A DNA stretch of 38,224 nucleotides. Origin: Phocaeicola_A sp964432715. GTDB lineage: Bacteria > Bacteroidota > Bacteroidia > Bacteroidales > Bacteroidaceae. A model generated the notes under the pieces. The model saw only the letters and a list, made by a program, of their open reading frames with translations. It made no database searches and was not told the DNA's origin. Below are positions 33,631 through 38,224 of this stretch, piece by piece; positions within the stretch are counted from its first letter, which is position 1, and every line of letters starts with the position of its first letter. The stretch spans positions 1-38,224 of the forward strand of contig CAYSOW010000007.1 of NCBI GenBank assembly GCA_964432715.1, given 5' to 3'. Made by a program: the position numbers and the translations under genes.

Positions 33631-36600
33631 ATGGAATACGAACTCATACAATCAGACAACAAGGTTGGTACCGTTGAGGTGGAGTACCTACCCGAGATTA
33701 ACTATGCGATGGCGCTCAACAACTACCGAGGTTTCTCCAAGCTAATCCTTCGCAACACACACCACACACAACAACTTCGACAGATACAGCTTCGCATCTC
33801 CGGAGAATGGTGGACAGAATCCATCGTCAACATTCCCATGCTGGCGCACGGGACGGCCGTTTCTATTGATGAGATGCGTCTCCTCCCGAACCTGGAGCGA
33901 CTGATGACCGTCACCGAAACGGTGCAGTGTCAGTTCAACCTCTCCATCACAGCAGGAAACGAAACCCTTTTCAGCCAGTCATACCCCATCCTGCTCATGC
34001 CCTACAACCACTGGCAGGGCGCAGAATATCATCCGGAACTGACGGCTGCCTTCGTCACGCCCCATCACCCACTCATCGATAAAGTGATGAGTCGTGCTTC
34101 AGAAATACTGAGGGAACAGACCAATAATCCTTCACTCTACGGATTCCTGGCTGAAAGTATCGAAGGGAAACGGACGCAAATCAAAGCTGTCTACGATGCA
34201 CTGAAAGAAGAGCATATCAGATTTCAAGTGTCTAGTGCAGCAACCTACCTCAAAGGACAACAAGTCCGGATGGTGGACGATGTGTTGCGAAACAAGTTGG
34301 GCAATTGCGTAGACTTGACACTGCTCTTCTGTTCCTGCATGGAGCGACTGAACCTGAGTTCCGTATTCATCTGTTATGATACCCACGTCATACCTGCCGT
34401 ATGGCTGGAGCGACGAGCCATCCCGCCCATGGTGGGCTACGATTATCGCTTCATCCGCCATTTCTGTCTGGAAGACGACCGCGTTCTGTTGCCGCTGGAG
34501 TCCACAGTACTCACCGAAGACTATACGTTTGAGCAAGCCGTTGAATGCGGCATGAAGACGCTGGATCAATTTGCACGCAATTTCATCCTCTACGTCGACT
34601 TGTTCAGCTGCCGTGCCAATGGTATTCTTCCCCTTCCGCATTTCATTCAGAAGGAGGGAGTAACCACCTTGGCACAGGAAACACCGGGCGAGGAGAAGAC
34701 TCAACCGGGAAGCACCTCTTCAGAGGAAAGTACCGACTCTGAGGAGCACACCGTCACCACCCATAAAGGTAACGAGCTCGGTAGTTCTACAGAGACATCT
34801 GCCGACGAACCCGACCAGAAATCACTGGCCAAACTGAAAGTTTGGGAGCGCAGACTGTTGGATTTGAGCATGCGCAACAAGCTGCTGAATATGGATCGCG
34901 CCCCGTTGCTGCTCCGCATTGAATCGGAATCAATAGAGAACACCCTGACCCAACTGCAGGAGGGGCAACTGCAGACGTTGGTTCAGATAGAGAAAAAGAA
35001 GAAGAAGAACGAGGAGGATGAGGACGAGCAAGACAATTCCTTCAAGAACCTCTACCGTGCCGCCCGAAACGCCATGGAAGAGAGCGGCTCCAACGCGTTC
35101 TTCCTGACCCTCGGCTCCCTGAAGTGGATAGATGAAAGCAGTCAAGAGGCATACCATGCCCCCATTCTGATGGTGCCCGTGGAACTGGTGCGTCAACACT
35201 CCAAAAGGTTTATCATTAAACGTCTGGACAACGAACCGACCATCAACGTCACTTTGCTGGAGTTCTTGCGACAAACGTTCCAGATGACCTCCCTCGACTT
35301 CTCCTCCCTGCCCTTCGACGAGAACGGAGAGGTGGATTACGCCACCGTCTTCCAGCAGTTCCGCGAGGCCATCGAAGGAGAAGACAACTGGGAAGTGGAG
35401 GAAGAATCGCGCGTAGGTATCTTCTCCTTCACCAATTTCGCGATGTGGAACGACATTCATAATCACTACAAGGAGATTATGGAGAACCCCATTCTGCAAA
35501 GTTTCCTGAGCGGGAAGATTACAGCCGATTTCACAGATCATCTCCGGTTCAAAGAACTAGACGATATGAATCCTACCGAATACGCCATTCCCATCGATGT
35601 GGATTCATCGCAGCTGAAGGCCGTTGTCGACTCTTGTCAGATGCGAGCCTTCACCCTCTACGGACCTCCGGGAACGGGTAAGTCGCAAACCATCACCAAC
35701 ATGATTGCGAATGCCCTCTACCAGGGGAAACGTGTACTTTTCGTGGCAGAGAAGCAAGCGGCCTTGGAGGTTGTACAGAACCGTCTGACCCAAATCGGGC
35801 TATCACCTTTCTGCCTGGAACTTCACTCCAACAAGACAGAGAAGAAGTGTTTCCTGGGGCAGTTGAGCACAGCGCTTCAGGTGGACCACAAACAGCATAA
35901 TATGGAAGTAGAGAACCGCGCGGCCATGCTGCTGGCACAACGCCAAAGACTGAACCAATATGTCAAGTCCGTTCACCAAAGGAGAGAGGACAACCTTTCG
36001 CTCTTCGACTGCATCAACCATTATCTGGAGGTGGAAGGCGAACCCATTGAGGTGGATTATGCATGGGCATCATCAGTCGGCCAAAAGATCATGGAAAGCA
36101 TCTGCGAGGAACTGAAACAGCTGGACACCGTGATTACCATTCTGCACAAGCACCCCGCTGAGCACCCGCTGCGCAACTTGCTCCCCGTGCAAAACACCAT
36201 CGACAATCAGCAGCAGATTACAGAACTGATTGACCGGTTGCCGGGAGAGATTGCAGAAGCGGAGAAGAAGGCGGAAGGAATTCTGAATCGTTGGATCTTT
36301 AAGAAGACACCGCTTCAGATTGTGGAGCAGCTGCCCGACTTCCAGAAGTTGAAGAAACTGGCCTATATCACTCCCTCCATCACCAACGACCTGGAGACGC
36401 TGAAGCAGGAACTGGAACTGTGGCGTGCCAACAAGAGCAGCCTACGCCTCTGGTACCACTACAGCATAGCCGCACTGGAACTGATGGAAATTCCTTCCTC
36501 ACCGGCCATGGAGTATTTTATGCAAGGAAAATCGGGCAAGGAGACAGCGATGGCCCTGCGCAAAGGCTTCTTCCAAAGCATCGCCACCTACATCATCGAG

Positions 36601-38224
36601 CACGACGAGGAGTTGCGAGCTTTCAACGGCATGCTCTTCGAGCAGGTCATCGAGCGCTACCGCGAGTACTCTCAAACCTATCAGGAGCTCACCAAAGAAG
36701 AAATCTACTGCCGACTGGCAGCGCAAGTGCCCCGGGCAGACGAGTTGGTGCATGACGATGAGGAGTTTGTCTTCCTGAAGAAACGCATCGCCAACGGAGG
36801 TCGCGGCATGAGCATCCGTCGCATCCTCGGCCAGATACCTCACCTGCTGCCGCGCCTGACGCCCTGTATGCTGATGAGCCCAATCTCCGTGTCACAATAC
36901 CTCGACATGAACGATTACCAGTTTGACCTGGTCATCTTCGATGAGGCCTCTCAGGTGCCCACGTGCGAAGCGGTGGGAGCCATCGCCCGTGCCAAGTCGG
37001 TAGTGGTGGTGGGCGACCCGAAACAGATGCCTCCTACCAGCTTCTTCACGGCAAACAGTATTTCTGACGAAGAGGCTGACATGGACGACCTGGAGAGCGT
37101 TTTGGATGATTTCATCTCGCTCGGCTATCCGGCACGTCACCTCAACTGGCACTATCGTTCGCGCCACGAGAGTTTGATTACTTTCAGTAACAACTACTTC
37201 TACGACGGGCAACTGATTACCTTCCCCTCTACGGACGACCAGTCGAGCAAGGTAACCTTCCAATTCGTGGAAGGCTGTTACGACCACGGCCGCACGCGCA
37301 GCAACAAAGCCGAAGCGGCAGCCATTGTAGAAGATGTGCTCCAGCGTCTGCGTAGTCAGATGAAGGGAGAGAGTCCCGTGGCCTCCATCGGTATCGTGGC
37401 CTTCAGTAGCGTACAAAGCATGAAGATTGAGGATATGCTGATGGATGCGCTGGCTAAAGACAAGAAACTGGAGAACTTCATGATGCAATCCCCCGAGCCG
37501 CTCTTTGTGAAGAATCTAGAGAATGTGCAGGGAGATGAGCGTGACATCATCCTCTTCAGTGTGGGCTACGGTCCCGACGTCGACGGCAAGGTATCCATGA
37601 ACTTCGGTCCGCTGAACCGCATAGGTGGCGAGAGACGTCTGAATGTGGCCATCACCCGTGCACGTCAGGAGATGAAGGTCTTCTCCACCCTCCTGCCGCA
37701 ACAGATTGACCTGAGTCGCACTTCCAGCGTAGGAGTTACTTGCTTGAAGCGGTTCCTGGAGTATGCCATCAGCGGACAGTTGGTGATTCCGCAGAAGCAG
37801 TTGCAACCCAATGATCCGGAGCAACTGACCAAAGAGATTGAGCATCACCTGACCGACATGGGCTACTCGTGTCACGTCAATGTGGGTAAATCCAACTTCA
37901 AGGTAAACGTTGCCATTTCTCTTCCCGAGCATCCGGAGACCTACATCCTGGGTATCCTGATTGACGGTTACCACTATGCCCAGACGCTCACCGCCCGCGA
38001 CCGTGAGATTGTACAGCCGAAGGTGCTTCATCACTTGGGCTGGAACATCCTGAAGGTATGGTCCGTCGACTGGTTCTGCGACAAGGAGATTGTCCTCCAA
38101 CAGATTCAACGGGCCCTGGAGGATATTCAATCGGAGGAAAGAGCGAAGGAAGAAGCAAAAGCTGCAGAAGAGGCTGAGCAGGAATCTGTGGAAGAGACTT
38201 CAACTGCCCAAGAAGCAGAAGTGG
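33631..38224 (+). CDS. DUF4011 / superfamily I helicase with Vsr-like C-terminal domain (3' partial)
   Basis: The frame is open for 1531 codons from the ATG at 33631 (MEYELIQSDNKVG) to the window edge, so the C-terminus is missing. Residues about 1-330 include GNCVDLTLLFCSC (Cys226) and THVIPAVWL (His252), reminiscent of a transglutaminase-like fold. A low-complexity acidic linker covers about 345-400. The DUF4011 region starts at KVWERRLLDLSMRNKLLNM (about 403-421). SF1 helicase motifs follow: Walker A GPPGTGKS (678-685), DEAS (1104-1107), GDPKQMPP (1128-1135), HYRSRHE (1174-1180), VQGDERDII (1299-1307) and AITRAR (1340-1345). A Vsr/MTES_1575-like domain spans about 1405-1485 and ends GWNILKVWSVDWF. 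The last residues form an acidic helix. It is an intracellular nucleic-acid motor, with a defence role possible. Confidence 0.9.
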   Translation, partial: MEYELIQSDNKVGTVEVEYLPEINYAMALNNYRGFSKLILRNTHHTQQLRQIQLRISGEWWTESIVNIPMLAHGTAVSIDEMRLLPNLERLMTVTETVQCQFNLSITAGNETLFSQSYPILLMPYNHWQGAEYHPELTAAFVTPHHPLIDKVMSRASEILREQTNNPSLYGFLAESIEGKRTQIKAVYDALKEEHIRFQVSSAATYLKGQQVRMVDDVLRNKLGNCVDLTLLFCSCMERLNLSSVFICYDTHVIPAVWLERRAIPPMVGYDYRFIRHFCLEDDRVLLPLESTVLTEDYTFEQAVECGMKTLDQFARNFILYVDLFSCRANGILPLPHFIQKEGVTTLAQETPGEEKTQPGSTSSEESTDSEEHTVTTHKGNELGSSTETSADEPDQKSLAKLKVWERRLLDLSMRNKLLNMDRAPLLLRIESESIENTLTQLQEGQLQTLVQIEKKKKKNEEDEDEQDNSFKNLYRAARNAMEESGSNAFFLTLGSLKWIDESSQEAYHAPILMVPVELVRQHSKRFIIKRLDNEPTINVTLLEFLRQTFQMTSLDFSSLPFDENGEVDYATVFQQFREAIEGEDNWEVEEESRVGIFSFTNFAMWNDIHNHYKEIMENPILQSFLSGKITADFTDHLRFKELDDMNPTEYAIPIDVDSSQLKAVVDSCQMRAFTLYGPPGTGKSQTITNMIANALYQGKRVLFVAEKQAALEVVQNRLTQIGLSPFCLELHSNKTEKKCFLGQLSTALQVDHKQHNMEVENRAAMLLAQRQRLNQYVKSVHQRREDNLSLFDCINHYLEVEGEPIEVDYAWASSVGQKIMESICEELKQLDTVITILHKHPAEHPLRNLLPVQNTIDNQQQITELIDRLPGEIAEAEKKAEGILNRWIFKKTPLQIVEQLPDFQKLKKLAYITPSITNDLETLKQELELWRANKSSLRLWYHYSIAALELMEIPSSPAMEYFMQGKSGKETAMALRKGFFQSIATYIIEHDEELRAFNGMLFEQVIERYREYSQTYQELTKEEIYCRLAAQVPRADELVHDDEEFVFLKKRIANGGRGMSIRRILGQIPHLLPRLTPCMLMSPISVSQYLDMNDYQFDLVIFDEASQVPTCEAVGAIARAKSVVVVGDPKQMPPTSFFTANSISDEEADMDDLESVLDDFISLGYPARHLNWHYRSRHESLITFSNNYFYDGQLITFPSTDDQSSKVTFQFVEGCYDHGRTRSNKAEAAAIVEDVLQRLRSQMKGESPVASIGIVAFSSVQSMKIEDMLMDALAKDKKLENFMMQSPEPLFVKNLENVQGDERDIILFSVGYGPDVDGKVSMNFGPLNRIGGERRLNVAITRARQEMKVFSTLLPQQIDLSRTSSVGVTCLKRFLEYAISGQLVIPQKQLQPNDPEQLTKEIEHHLTDMGYSCHVNVGKSNFKVNVAISLPEHPETYILGILIDGYHYAQTLTARDREIVQPKVLHHLGWNILKVWSVDWFCDKEIVLQQIQRALEDIQSEERAKEEAKAAEEAEQESVEETSTAQEAEV

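Noticed and set aside
1..38224. CRISPR arrays, insertion sequences, prophage or integrase
   Set aside because: No regularly spaced repeats, transposase-like ORFs or phage genes were seen in the window.

Overview
This window looks like chromosomal core DNA from a member of the Bacteroidales, most likely Bacteroides or a close relative. Three things point there. The promoters follow the Bacteroides pattern (TTTG, about 19-21 bp, then TAnnTTTG), for example before the acyl-CoA ligase and before tRNA-Lys. There are families typical of that group (DUF4494, DUF3078, the PF10771 winged helix, the TSCPD protein). Lipoproteins and outer-membrane proteins show the expected signals. I see no insertion sequence, prophage, integrase or CRISPR array.

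Layout. 1-3.1 kb (+): DUF4494 protein and YggS-type PLP protein, then a fatty-acyl-CoA ligase. 3.1-7.4 kb: lepA with a Crp/Fnr regulator (-), a small winged-helix protein (-), a C_GCAxxG_C_C protein (-), a small lipoprotein (+) and a TSCPD protein (-). 7.4-12.3 kb (-): pheT-yebC-TSCPD downstream of dnaB. 12.4-13.3 kb (+): ispE. 13.3-17.7 kb (-): a response-regulator-like protein lacking most of its receiver, a DEDDh exonuclease with an unrecognised 348-residue protein, and galE with a sugar nucleotidyltransferase. 17.8-23.9 kb (+): an AddAB-like helicase-nuclease pair. 23.9-25.2 kb (-): cobB. 25.3-25.8 kb (+): a cobalamin riboswitch with its own short transcription unit. 25.8-27.2 kb (-): DUF3078 outer-membrane protein. 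27.4-33.2 kb (+): pyrG-yidC and an S9 peptidase lipoprotein. 33.4 kb (+): tRNA-Lys(CTT). 33.6 kb to the end (+): a giant DUF4011/SF1 helicase with a Vsr-like C-terminal domain, cut by the window edge.

Most genes are housekeeping: translation (lepA, pheT, tRNA-Lys), replication and repair (dnaB, addAB), isoprenoid, nucleotide and sugar-nucleotide metabolism (ispE, pyrG, galE) and membrane protein insertion (yidC).

The most unusual element is the B12 riboswitch at 25341-25549. It points away from cobB, and no recognised gene lies downstream of it on its own strand. It leads into a short unit closed by a strong hairpin terminator at about 25775. The only substantial ORF there is a 54-codon frame whose ATG sits in the riboswitch's regulatory hairpin. 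A second point of interest is the DUF4011 helicase, which resembles a reported anti-phage architecture but appears to have lost key nuclease residues. All readings are by eye from sequence; no database search was run.
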